Below are positions 17,873 through 26,313 of a stretch of 45,124 bases of DNA, piece after piece. Both the position numbers and the translations under genes were made by a program. Positions within the stretch are counted from its first letter, which is position 1, and each line of letters begins with the position of its first letter. Origin of the DNA: Selenomonas sp. (GTDB lineage: Bacteria > Bacillota > Negativicutes > Selenomonadales > Selenomonadaceae); the NCBI GenBank assembly GCA_022773585.1, contig JALEZZ010000001.1:1-45124 (forward strand). Direction: 5' to 3'. The notes under the pieces were generated by a model. The model was given only the letters and a program-made list of their open reading frames with translations, was not told the DNA's origin and did not search any database.

Positions 17873-18138
17873 AACTGCCCATCCGCGCCACGCTCCGCAC
17901 GTTGCGCCAGTACGCCGCGACCGCGCACGGAAGGCATGATTTAGTCGACGATGCGCGGGCGGTGCTGCTTGTTTTATTGACAATCATCGTGGCGCTGGCA
18001 CTGTGCTTTGTTATTTTGGCTCCCTCTCAGAGGGAGCTGTCGAGCGAAGCGAGACTGAAGGAGTCTCACAATATCGTTGATTTCGATTCTAGATTGTTGC
18101 TTATGCGGGCTGCATCGTTGCTTTCTATGCCCGCGTAA
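17869..18138 (+). CDS. Small hypothetical membrane protein, C-terminus replaced by a repeat
   Basis: A GTG at 17869 overlaps the proA stop codon (GTGA), suggesting translational coupling. The frame gives 89 residues: a basic N-terminus, then one hydrophobic helix (VLLVLLTIIVALALCFVILA). From about residue 50 onward the codons lie inside the palindromic element at 18018, so the remaining 39 residues are not original. I do not recognise the family. It could be a truncated gene or a chance frame. Confidence 0.4.
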   Translation: MKLPIRATLRTLRQYAATAHGRHDLVDDARAVLLVLLTIIVALALCFVILAPSQRELSSEARLKESHNIVDFDSRLLLMRAASLLSMPA

Positions 18139-18215
18139 ATAACAATCCTGCAGCTCATACTCCTAGCTTGTGAGACTCCCTCCGCCCTTCGGGCACCTCC
18201 CTCTGAGAGGGAGGC
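18018..18215. mobile_element. MITE-like 198-base palindromic element
   Basis: The outer arms are GGCTCCCTCTCAGAGGGAG...GAGTCTCACAA at the left and its inverse, TTGTGAGACTCCC...CTCTGAGAGGGAGGC, at the right, about 50 bases each. Inner arms follow: GATTGTTGCTTATGCGGGC against GCCCGCGTAAATAACAATC. There is no coding capacity for a transposase. A second copy begins at 45030. It sits directly behind proA and before nadD. A clear target-site duplication was not found. Confidence 0.75.
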
Positions 18216-18256
18216 ATTTAGAAATGAAAACGGATGCAGGGAAAGAGGGGAACCCA

Positions 18257-18871
18257 ATGGCAACAACTCGCCGCAGCGTCGGCCTGATGGGCGGCACGTT
18301 CGATCCGATCCATACGGGCCATCTCGTGCTCGCCGAGGATGTGCGCGACATGTTCGGCCTCGACGAAGTGCTGTTCATCCCCGCCGCCAAGCCGCCGCAC
18401 AAAGGCGGCGTCGCGACGGTCACGGCGGAGCAGCGCTACCTCATGGCCGAGCTCGCGACGGCCTCGAACCCTGCATTCCACGTTTCCCGCATGGAGCTTG
18501 ACCGGCAGGGGCCGAGCTACAGCTGGCTGACCGTCACGGAGCTCCAGGAGCGCTATGGAGCGAGCACGGATTTCTATTTCATCACGGGCTCGGACGCCAT
18601 CAACCTGCTCGACGAGTGGCATCGGGCGCACGACCTTCTGGAGCGCTGCCATTTCATCGTCTCCGTGCGCGAGGGCGTGCCGCTTGATGAGGCGCGGCTC
18701 GCGCGGAGTTTCGGCAGCCTCGCGACGGAGCACATCCACCGCCTCGCGACACCGGCGCTTGAGATTTCTTCGACGGACATCCGCGAGCGGCTCGCTCGTG
18801 GCGCGTCCATCCGCTACATCGTGCCGGATGCCGTTGCCGACTATATTTACAAGGAGGGCCTCTACCAATGA
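18257..18871 (+). CDS. nadD: Nicotinate-nucleotide adenylyltransferase
   Basis: A 204-residue nucleotidyltransferase. GGTFDPIHTGH holds the HxGH motif (His19, His22), FITGSDA lies mid-protein and SSTDIRERL is the second signature. It makes deamido-NAD from nicotinate mononucleotide. The ATG at 18257 follows AGAGGGG; an earlier in-frame ATG at 18223 would add 11 residues. It overlaps yqeK by four bases. Confidence 0.96.
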   Translation: MATTRRSVGLMGGTFDPIHTGHLVLAEDVRDMFGLDEVLFIPAAKPPHKGGVATVTAEQRYLMAELATASNPAFHVSRMELDRQGPSYSWLTVTELQERYGASTDFYFITGSDAINLLDEWHRAHDLLERCHFIVSVREGVPLDEARLARSFGSLATEHIHRLATPALEISSTDIRERLARGASIRYIVPDAVADYIYKEGLYQ

Positions 18872-19455
18872 GCATGAGCTATGAAGACCGCAGGGAGCTT
18901 CTGAAATCGCGGCTGAAGCCGTCGCGCTACCGCCACAGCCTCGGCGTTGCCGACACGGCAGCGTTTCTTGCAGAGCGTTTCGGCGTTGACGCACGGCAAG
19001 CCCGCCTTGCCGGCCTCCTGCACGACTGCGCGAGAGAGTTCCCGAATGATGCGATGGTGGCAGAGGCTGACAAGCGGCATATCGTCTACGGCCCCATCGA
19101 GCGCGCGATGCCGCTGCTGCTGCACGCCTACCTCGGCGCGGCGCGCGTGCGCGAATGCTACGAGGTCGACGACGACGCGATTTGCCAGGCCATCTACCGC
19201 CATACGGTTGGCGGTCGTGAGATGACGCGTCTCGACAAGATCGTCTGGTTTGCCGACATGATCGAGCCGAACCGTGAGTACCCCGAGGTAGAAATGCTGA
19301 GGAAGCTTTCGCGCGAAGCAAGTCTCGACGAGATGCTGCTCGTCGGACTCACGGAGTCCATCAAGTTCGTCGCGCAGAAAGGCACGATGCTGCATCCGGA
19401 TACGATTGCGGCACGCAACGAGCTCTTGCTGCGGGGAGTGAAATCGCCGGTATGA
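18868..19455 (+). CDS. yqeK: HD-domain symmetrical Ap4A hydrolase YqeK
   Basis: A 195-residue HD-superfamily protein. RYRHSLGVADTA supplies the first His, LLHDCARE the HD pair and IYRHTVGG a further His. YqeK enzymes split diadenosine tetraphosphate into two ADP. The nadD-yqeK order with an ATGA overlap is conserved in Firmicutes. The next gene also overlaps by four bases. Confidence 0.93.
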   Translation: MSMSYEDRRELLKSRLKPSRYRHSLGVADTAAFLAERFGVDARQARLAGLLHDCAREFPNDAMVAEADKRHIVYGPIERAMPLLLHAYLGAARVRECYEVDDDAICQAIYRHTVGGREMTRLDKIVWFADMIEPNREYPEVEMLRKLSREASLDEMLLVGLTESIKFVAQKGTMLHPDTIAARNELLLRGVKSPV

Positions 19456-20504
19456 GCAAGAAGAAAGCGCCCATGTCGACGACGCGGGCGAACATCGAGC
19501 GCAAGCGGAAGGAACTGCGCCATCGGCGCCGCATGCGATTCCTGCGCTTTCTCGCGTTCCTCGTCGTCTTCGCCATCTTCCTCGTCATCGCAGGCTTCAT
19601 CTGCATGACGATTTATCATTGGGGCTCCGGCATCTATGCCGAGTACCAGATTCGCCATGAGGCCTATCTCAAGAAGCAGGCGGCGCGTGCGCCGGAGATC
19701 GACCCGAAATTCGACGGCTACACGAACATCCTCGTCATGGGCGTCGATGATGGCGCAACGAGCGGCCCCGACCGCACGGATGACGCGGGTGCGCCTCTGC
19801 GCCATGCCGACACGATCATGATGCTCTCCATCGAGAACGACACGGGAAGGCTCCGCATCCTGACGATTCCGCGCGATACCTGGGTGCCGATTCCGGGCTC
19901 TTCGTATGAGAACCGCATCGCCTCGCTTTACGAGACGGGCGGTGCATCGCTCGTCGTGCTCGCCGTCGAGAAATTGCTCGGCGTCTCCGTGCATCAGTAC
20001 GTGACGATTGACATGGCGACATTTGCTGAAATCATCGACACGCTCGGCGGCATCGACCTCTACGTCGAGACGGATATGGACTACGACGACCCCGAGGCGG
20101 ATCTTTCCATCCACTTGAAGCAGGGCTATCAGCATCTTGCGGGAAAAGATGCCGTCAGCTATCTGCGCTATCGCAGCACCGATCTCGGCGACGTCGGCCG
20201 ATCGAAGCGCCAGCAACTCTTTGTGCGAGCGCTTTACGAAGAGGCCATGCAGGTCGCGACCATCCCGAAGATTCCGGCCATTGCCGAAATCCTCCAGACG
20301 CGCGTCACGACGAGCGCCGAAATCTTTGATTCCGCGCACATCGCGAACGTCCTGCGCCACATGAACCGCGAAGCGCCGGAGGTCTGGATGCTGCCCGGCA
20401 CGACGGCCGAGGGCGACGACACAATCTGGATGCCCGATACGCAGGCCGTCGGCGAGGGCATCGCAAAACTTTTCCCATCCCCCGAGACCACAGAAAATCC
20501 ATAA
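19452..20504 (+). CDS. LytR-CpsA-Psr (LCP) family protein
   Basis: A 350-residue protein. A short, very basic cytoplasmic N-terminus (RKRKELRHRRRMR) is followed by one membrane helix at about 31-52 and an extracytoplasmic LCP domain. Domain marks are ILVMGVDDG, RHADTIMMLSI, LTIPRDTWVPIPG and YLRYRSTDLGDVGRSKRQQ. LCP enzymes move polymers from lipid carriers to the cell wall. It is translationally coupled to yqeK. Confidence 0.92.
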   Translation: MSKKKAPMSTTRANIERKRKELRHRRRMRFLRFLAFLVVFAIFLVIAGFICMTIYHWGSGIYAEYQIRHEAYLKKQAARAPEIDPKFDGYTNILVMGVDDGATSGPDRTDDAGAPLRHADTIMMLSIENDTGRLRILTIPRDTWVPIPGSSYENRIASLYETGGASLVVLAVEKLLGVSVHQYVTIDMATFAEIIDTLGGIDLYVETDMDYDDPEADLSIHLKQGYQHLAGKDAVSYLRYRSTDLGDVGRSKRQQLFVRALYEEAMQVATIPKIPAIAEILQTRVTTSAEIFDSAHIANVLRHMNREAPEVWMLPGTTAEGDDTIWMPDTQAVGEGIAKLFPSPETTENP

Positions 20505-20543
20505 CGATTGATATAGATACGACTACCTGAGGAGGGTACTATT

Positions 20544-20888
20544 TTGGAAGCAAAAGAACTGGACAAAGCCATCTGCGAAGCGGCATCGGACAAGAAAGCC
20601 CGCGACATCGTCTCGATGGACATGCGCGAGCTCACGCCGACGTGCGACTACTTCGTCGTCTGCTCGGCCAACACGGCGACGCAGGTGCGCGCCATCGCCG
20701 ACAACATCGAGGAAAAGCTCGCCGAGCAGGGCGAATCCTTCCTGCACAAAGAAGGCTATCGCGAAGGCGAGTGGATCCTCATGGACTACGGCGACGTCGT
20801 CGCGCACATCTTCCGCCAGGAGGCGCGCGAATACTATGCGCTCGAGCACCTCTGGGCCGATGCGAAGCTCACGCCTTACGAGGACTGA
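20544..20888 (+). CDS. rsfS: Ribosomal silencing factor RsfS
   Basis: A 114-residue RsfS/YbeB protein, with DIVSMDMRELTPTCDYFVV near the start and WILMDYGDVVAHIF as the core motif. It binds L14 and blocks subunit joining. The start is a TTG at 20544, preceded by GAGGAGGG; no ATG is in position. It belongs to the nadD-yqeK-LCP-rsfS run. Confidence 0.95.
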   Translation: MEAKELDKAICEAASDKKARDIVSMDMRELTPTCDYFVVCSANTATQVRAIADNIEEKLAEQGESFLHKEGYREGEWILMDYGDVVAHIFRQEAREYYALEHLWADAKLTPYED

Positions 20889-20891
20889 ATT

Positions 20892-21863
20892 ATGATGCAT
20901 GAGAGGCACGAAACGGGCGAGCGCCCCGCAGAGCGCCGTCCGCGCAAGTACGGCCCGAGCACGGTCGCGACGCTGACCGTCGTGCGTGAAAACGAAATGG
21001 GCGCGTTCCTCGATGCCGAGACGGGGAGTACCAGCGATGACATCCTGCTGCACAAGACGCAGCAGACCGCGCCCGTCCACATTGGCGACCGCGTCAAAGT
21101 CTTTCTCTACCGCGACCCGAAGCACCGTTTGACGGCGTCCATGCGCGTGCCGCGGCTGGAGCAGGGGCAGATTGCGCGCATGAAAGTCATCAACGTCTCG
21201 AAGGACGGCGCGTTCCTCGACGTCGGCGCCGAGCGCGGCATCTTCCTGCCGTACGCCGGCATGCGCGGGCGGCCGCAGATTGGCGAAGTCGTCTGGGCGA
21301 AGCTCTACACCGACAAGTCCGGCCGCCTTGCCGTCACGATGGAAGTCGAAGACGAAATGCGCCGCGCTTCCGTCTCGGCAAAGGGCAAAGCCCATGTCGG
21401 CGACGAAGTCACGGGTGCCATCTACAACTATACGGACGCAGGTGCGTTTCTTTTTTCGAATGAGCGCTACATCGTCTTCATCGACAAGAAGGAGCTGCCG
21501 CGGCGCGAAGAGCGCCCGCGCATCGGCGAGATTGTCACGGCGCGCGTGACGTTTGTCCGCGCTGACGGCCGTCTCAATGCGTCGCTGCGCGAAATCAAGG
21601 AGAAGGCACTCGTCACGGACGCTGGCCGCATCCTCGCGCTGCTCGAATCGCGCAAGGGCAGGATGCCCTACAGCGACAAGACGTCGCCCGAAGTCATCCG
21701 CGACAAGTTCGGCATCAGCAAGGGCGCATTCAAGCGCGCGCTCGGCCATCTGCTCAAAGAAGGCCGCGTCGAAGAGCGCGACGGCTGGACGTACCTGATT
21801 TCTTCAAATTTTTCAGAGAATACGCCCGACAAAGAAGGATTTTCGTCTGACATCGCGAAATAA
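20892..21863 (+). CDS. CvfB-like S1 RNA-binding protein
   Basis: A 323-residue protein with S1-like repeats (ATLTVVRENEMGAFLDA, MKVINVSKDGAFLDVG, GAIYNYTDAGAFLFSNE) and a C-terminal winged helix at about 265-305 (SPEVIRDKFGISKGAFKRAL). This is the CvfB/YitL architecture, an RNA-binding regulator by family. It begins 3 bases after rsfS, so it is probably in the same transcript. Confidence 0.9.
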   Translation: MMHERHETGERPAERRPRKYGPSTVATLTVVRENEMGAFLDAETGSTSDDILLHKTQQTAPVHIGDRVKVFLYRDPKHRLTASMRVPRLEQGQIARMKVINVSKDGAFLDVGAERGIFLPYAGMRGRPQIGEVVWAKLYTDKSGRLAVTMEVEDEMRRASVSAKGKAHVGDEVTGAIYNYTDAGAFLFSNERYIVFIDKKELPRREERPRIGEIVTARVTFVRADGRLNASLREIKEKALVTDAGRILALLESRKGRMPYSDKTSPEVIRDKFGISKGAFKRALGHLLKEGRVEERDGWTYLISSNFSENTPDKEGFSSDIAK

Positions 21864-21947
21864 GTAAAGTAGCAACACGAGAAAGCTGAAACAGCCGAAG
21901 AAGCAAATTGCGAATACGATAGAAACAGTCATCATGGGGGCGATCGA

Positions 21948-22922
21948 ATGGCAGCATCACCAGCACCAGCACAACAACCAGAAACGTCGGGAGACAAGAA
22001 AGGCATCCTTCTCGAGACCGGCACGAATGAATTCGAGATCGTCGAGTTCAGCATCGGCAATGTCCATTACGGCATCAATGTCGCCAAGGTTCGCGAAGTC
22101 ATTACGCGCGCACCGGTCACGGCCATGCCGCAGGCACATCCGTACGTCGACGGCCTCTTCACGCTCCGCGGCAAGGCCATCCCTCTCGTCAACCTGCCGC
22201 GCTGCCTCAACGTGCAGACGGCGGACGAGCCGAAGAACATCATCGTCACGGAAATCAACAACTATAACATCGGCTTCCTTGTCGGCAATGTTTCGCGCAT
22301 CCACCGCATCTCTTGGAAGGACATGGAACCGGCACCGGAGGTCGGCGACCAGTCCCGCGTCGTCGGCATCGTCAAGATGAAGGACCGCATCGTCCTGCTT
22401 CTCGATTTCGAGACAATCATCGCCGAGATCAATCCGGAGATCAATGCGAAGCTCACAACGTTCGAAGAAGCGACAGAGGATACGAAAGGCAAGCGCCAGG
22501 ACGTCCATGTCGTCGTCGCCGAGGATTCCGCGATGCTCCGCGACCTGCTCGTCACGACGCTGCACGAGAGCGGCTACCGCTACGTGCGCGACTTCGGCAA
22601 CGGCCAGGATGCCTGGGATTACCTCCAGACGCTTTCAAAGAAGGATGGTCCGATCGAGGATCATGTCCGCGTCATTGTCTCCGACGTCGAGATGCCGAAG
22701 ATGGATGGCCATCGCCTGCTGAAGCTCGTCCGCGATGACGAACGCCTGCACGATGTCCCGTTCGTCCTCTTCTCGTCGCTGATTAGCGACGAGATGCGTC
22801 TCAAGGGCGAACAGCTGGGCGCTTCCGGCCAGATTTCGAAACCGGAAATCAACCAGCTCATCGACCTCCTCGACAACCTCGTCTTCGGCAAGCCGCTGAA
22901 GAAGGATGAGGACGAAGGCTGA
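21948..22922 (+). CDS. cheV: Chemotaxis coupling/receiver protein CheV
   Basis: A 324-residue protein with an N-terminal CheW domain at about 25-165 (VEFSIGNVHYGINVAKVREV, LRGKAIPLVNLPRCL) and a C-terminal receiver domain at about 185-310. In the receiver, VAEDSA holds the acidic residues, SDVEMPKMDG the phospho-accepting Asp (near 245) and ISKPE the Lys. It links receptors to CheA. No flagellar genes are nearby, but a chemoreceptor lies at 43138. The ribosome site GGGGGCG is strong. A terminator follows. Confidence 0.95.
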   Translation: MAASPAPAQQPETSGDKKGILLETGTNEFEIVEFSIGNVHYGINVAKVREVITRAPVTAMPQAHPYVDGLFTLRGKAIPLVNLPRCLNVQTADEPKNIIVTEINNYNIGFLVGNVSRIHRISWKDMEPAPEVGDQSRVVGIVKMKDRIVLLLDFETIIAEINPEINAKLTTFEEATEDTKGKRQDVHVVVAEDSAMLRDLLVTTLHESGYRYVRDFGNGQDAWDYLQTLSKKDGPIEDHVRVIVSDVEMPKMDGHRLLKLVRDDERLHDVPFVLFSSLISDEMRLKGEQLGASGQISKPEINQLIDLLDNLVFGKPLKKDEDEG

Positions 22923-22951
22923 GAACGAGCAAACCGCAAATACGAAATTCG

Positions 22952-22990
22952 TAGGAGCTGCTGCAGAGAGATGCAGCAGCTCCTATTTTT
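22952..22990 (+). terminator. Strong terminator between cheV and the hsd operon
   Basis: TAGGAGCTGCTGCA pairs with TGCAGCAGCTCCTA around a short GAGAGA loop, then TTTTT. Only 16 bases separate it from the hsdM start codon, so any promoter of hsdM further upstream must read through it. Confidence 0.92.
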
Positions 22991-23006
22991 ATGGACAGGG
23001 AGAATT

Positions 23007-25016
23007 ATGGATCATCAGGAATACAACGCCATCGTCAACTTCATCTGGGGCATTGCGGACGATTGCCTGCGCGACGTCTACGTGCGCGGAAAATATCGTG
23101 ACGTCATCCTGCCGATGACGGTCATTCGCCGCCTCGACACCATGCTCGAAGCGACAAAGCCTGCCGTCCTCCAGATGAAGGAGCGGCTTGACGCTGTGAA
23201 AATCGACAACCAGTGGCCTGCACTCTGCAACGCAGCCGGGCAGGCGTTCTGCAACGCCTCGCCGTATCTGCTCAAAGACCTCACGAGCCGTGCAAAAGCG
23301 CAGACACTCCAAGCCGACTTTGAAGCCTATCTGGATGGATTCTCCCCGAACGTGCAAGTCATCCTCGACAAATTCAAATTCCGTGACCAGATCAAGACGA
23401 TGGTCGATGCTGGCATCCTCGGTGCCGTCATCGAGAAATTCACGGCCTCGGACATCAATCTTGGGCCAGAACCCGTCTACAAGGGTGCAGAAAAGACCAT
23501 CCTCGTCCATCCTGCACTCGATAATCATGGCATGGGCACGATTTTTGAAGAGCTCATCCGCCGTTTCAATGAGGAAAACAACGAGGAAGCAGGCGAGCAC
23601 TGGACGCCGCGCGACGTCGTCGAACTCATGGCCGACCTCATCTTTGTTCCCATCGCTGACAAAATCAAAGATGCATCGTACTCCGTCTATGACGGCGCCT
23701 GTGGCACGGGCGGCATGCTGACCGTCGCGCAAGACCGGCTGACAAAGCTCGCGAAAGCGCGCGGCAAAGAAGTCGCCATCCACCTTTATGGACAGGAAAT
23801 CAACCCGGAAACGTATGCCATCTGCAAGGCCGACATGCTGCTCAAGGGAGACGGTATCGAAGCCGAGCATATCAAATACGGCTCGACGCTCTCCGACGAC
23901 CAGCTCGCGACGCGCCCCTTCGACTTCATGCTTTCGAATCCGCCCTACGGCAAGAGCTGGAAGACGGACGCCGAAAAGATGGGCGGCAAGAAAGACATCC
24001 TCGACACGCGCTTCAACACATATCTGGAAGATGGCAAGAACCTCGCGATGATTCCGCGCACGAGTGACGGCCAGCTGCTCTTTCTGCTGAACAACGTCGC
24101 AAAGATGAAAACCGACACCGAGATTGGCAGCCGCATCGCCGAAGTCCACAACGGTTCGTCTATCTTCACGGGAGATGCTGGACAGGGCGAGAGCAACGCA
24201 CGCCGTTATTTGCTCGAAAACGATCTCGTCGAAGCCATTATCGCCCTGCCGGAAAACATGTTCTACAATACCGGCATCGGCACATTCATCTGGATTCTCT
24301 CGAATAAGAAAGAAGAACGGCGCAAGGGCAAAGTGCAGCTCATCGACGCGACGGCGATGAAGTCGCCGCTTCGCAAGAACATGGGCAAGAAAAATTGCGA
24401 GTTCACGCCAGAGATTCGCGCAGAGATTTTGCGCATCTTTCAGACGATGGAAGAAAGCGAGGTCAGCAAAATCTTCCGCAACGAAGAATTTGGCTATTGG
24501 GCCATCACCGTGGAGCGCCCGTTGCGATTGTGCGTCCATCCAGAAAACGAGATTCCCGAGGATGCCTTCAAGAAAGCAAGTGACCTCGCCGCTGTCCGCG
24601 CCGCCATCGCCAGCGTCCCAGCGGACACGCCGCTTGATGACTGGGATGCGTTTGCAAAAGCGACGAAGCTCAAGAAAACGCAGCTGAAAAAAGTCCGTCC
24701 GTACCTCACGACAACCGACACCGCATCAAAGCCCGTCGCAGGCGAAGCCGACCCCGACCTCCGCGACACAGAAAACATTCCGTTCACCTACGAAGGCGGC
24801 ATGGAAGCATTCTTCGAAAAAGAAGTCCTGCCGTATGCGCCCGATGCGTGGATTGACGAAGAAAAGACGCAGATCGGCTATGAAATCAGCTTCACGAAAT
24901 ACTTCTACAAGCCCGTTGAATTGCGCGAAATGAAAGACATCATCGCAGACCTCGAACGGCTGGAAGGGGAAGCCGATGGGATGCTGGAGGAAATCATGGA
25001 GGGGCTGCGTGAATGA
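23007..25016 (+). CDS. hsdM: Type I restriction-modification system, methyltransferase subunit
   Basis: A 669-residue N6-adenine methyltransferase. The N-terminal helical domain begins MDHQEYNAIVNFIWG; EHWTPRDVVELMADL follows, then SAM motif I DGACGTGGML (near 228) and catalytic motif IV NPPY (near 310). It methylates host DNA with HsdS and joins HsdR in the restriction complex. RBS CAGGGAG lies just before the ATG. It overlaps hsdS by four bases. Confidence 0.97.
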   Translation: MDHQEYNAIVNFIWGIADDCLRDVYVRGKYRDVILPMTVIRRLDTMLEATKPAVLQMKERLDAVKIDNQWPALCNAAGQAFCNASPYLLKDLTSRAKAQTLQADFEAYLDGFSPNVQVILDKFKFRDQIKTMVDAGILGAVIEKFTASDINLGPEPVYKGAEKTILVHPALDNHGMGTIFEELIRRFNEENNEEAGEHWTPRDVVELMADLIFVPIADKIKDASYSVYDGACGTGGMLTVAQDRLTKLAKARGKEVAIHLYGQEINPETYAICKADMLLKGDGIEAEHIKYGSTLSDDQLATRPFDFMLSNPPYGKSWKTDAEKMGGKKDILDTRFNTYLEDGKNLAMIPRTSDGQLLFLLNNVAKMKTDTEIGSRIAEVHNGSSIFTGDAGQGESNARRYLLENDLVEAIIALPENMFYNTGIGTFIWILSNKKEERRKGKVQLIDATAMKSPLRKNMGKKNCEFTPEIRAEILRIFQTMEESEVSKIFRNEEFGYWAITVERPLRLCVHPENEIPEDAFKKASDLAAVRAAIASVPADTPLDDWDAFAKATKLKKTQLKKVRPYLTTTDTASKPVAGEADPDLRDTENIPFTYEGGMEAFFEKEVLPYAPDAWIDEEKTQIGYEISFTKYFYKPVELREMKDIIADLERLEGEADGMLEEIMEGLRE

Positions 25017-26308
25017 AAAGATACCGAGCCTATAAGAAAACACCTCTTCTTTGGCTGAAAGAAATTCCAGAGGGATGGGAACTGCGGAGAAACAAAAATT
25101 TCTTTCAGGAATCAAAGGAAGTGGTTTCCGAACATTTTAGCGACTATACGCTGCTCTCGTTGACGTTGAATGGCATTATTCCGCGTGATATGGATTCGGG
25201 GAAAGGGAAATTCCCGAAAGATTTCGATACGTACAAAGTCGTGAAGAAAGGAGACATGGCGTTTTGTTTCTTCGACATTGATGAAACACCACGAACTGTC
25301 GGATTATCTTCGTTTGATGGCATGTTGACAGGTGCGTATACAATCTGTCATGTGCACGACATCAATGCACGCTTCGTCTACTACTATTATCTTGCGCTAG
25401 ACAATGTGAAAGCGTTGCGGCCGCTTTACAGTGGGCTTCGGAAGACAATCAAGAGCAATATATTCCTGGGGACAAAGTTGCCTGTTCCGCCTCGCGACGA
25501 GCAGGAGCAAATCGTGCGATTCCTTGATTGGAAAGTGACGAAAATTCAGCGAATGATTCGCATCAAGCAGTCAGAAATCAATGATCTTGCGGCGATGAAG
25601 AAATCGTATGTTGATGATGTGGTCGTCCATGGATTGCGTGATGGTGTTCCAATGAAGGATAGCGGCGTTTCGTGGCTTGGAGAGATTCCGGCACATTGGA
25701 AGATTGAAAAGCTCCGCCAGATTCTTCATCCCGTCAGCGAACGGAACCATCCAGAACTTCCCTTGCTTTCTGTTGTAAGAGAGCAAGGCGTTATCTTGCG
25801 TGATGTGACAGACAAGGAAGCGAATCACAATTATATTCCTGATGATCTTAGCAATTACAAAGTCGTGCGCAAGGGACAATTTGCTATGAACAAGATGAAG
25901 GCATGGCAAGGTTCTTATGGTATTTCACCGTATGATGGCATTGTCAGCCCAGCTTACTTCATCTTTCGCATTGACTTCGATAACCTTGAATATTTCCATT
26001 TCGCCATTCGAAGCCGCGTGTACGCCAATTTCTTTGCGCAAGCCTCCGATGGTATTCGCGTTGGACAGTGGGATTTGCAAATGGCGAAGATGAAGGAGAT
26101 ACCGTTTTTCGTTCCTCCAGCTGATGAGCAAGAAATCATCGTTCAGTATATTAAGCGCGAACTGCCGAAGTATGAAGCGGCAATTTGCAAACTGGAAGAA
26201 GAAATTACATCACTTGAAGAACTGGAGACGCGCCTGATTTCCGACGTTGTCACCGGCAAGCTCGATGTCCGCAATATCAAAATTCCCGCCCATGCAAAGG
26301 AGGCTTGA
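25013..26308 (+). CDS. hsdS: Type I restriction-modification system, specificity subunit
   Basis: A 431-residue protein made of two similar halves, each a target-recognition domain followed by a helical spacer. Each half starts with the type I motif: WLKEIPEGWEL at about 14 and WLGEIPAHWKI near 221. Each recognition domain ends with a PP.DEQE motif (VPPRDEQEQIVRF, VPPADEQEIIVQY). The codon use is visibly more AT-rich than in hsdM and hsdR, as expected for the exchangeable subunit. The target site cannot be predicted. Confidence 0.96.
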   Translation: MKRYRAYKKTPLLWLKEIPEGWELRRNKNFFQESKEVVSEHFSDYTLLSLTLNGIIPRDMDSGKGKFPKDFDTYKVVKKGDMAFCFFDIDETPRTVGLSSFDGMLTGAYTICHVHDINARFVYYYYLALDNVKALRPLYSGLRKTIKSNIFLGTKLPVPPRDEQEQIVRFLDWKVTKIQRMIRIKQSEINDLAAMKKSYVDDVVVHGLRDGVPMKDSGVSWLGEIPAHWKIEKLRQILHPVSERNHPELPLLSVVREQGVILRDVTDKEANHNYIPDDLSNYKVVRKGQFAMNKMKAWQGSYGISPYDGIVSPAYFIFRIDFDNLEYFHFAIRSRVYANFFAQASDGIRVGQWDLQMAKMKEIPFFVPPADEQEIIVQYIKRELPKYEAAICKLEEEITSLEELETRLISDVVTGKLDVRNIKIPAHAKEA

Positions 26309-26313
26309 AGGAT

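Noticed and set aside
21864..21947. Possible flagellar sigma-28 promoter before cheV (TAAAG ... GCCGA)
   Set aside because: The spacing between the two parts is 21 bases rather than about 11, so the match fails.
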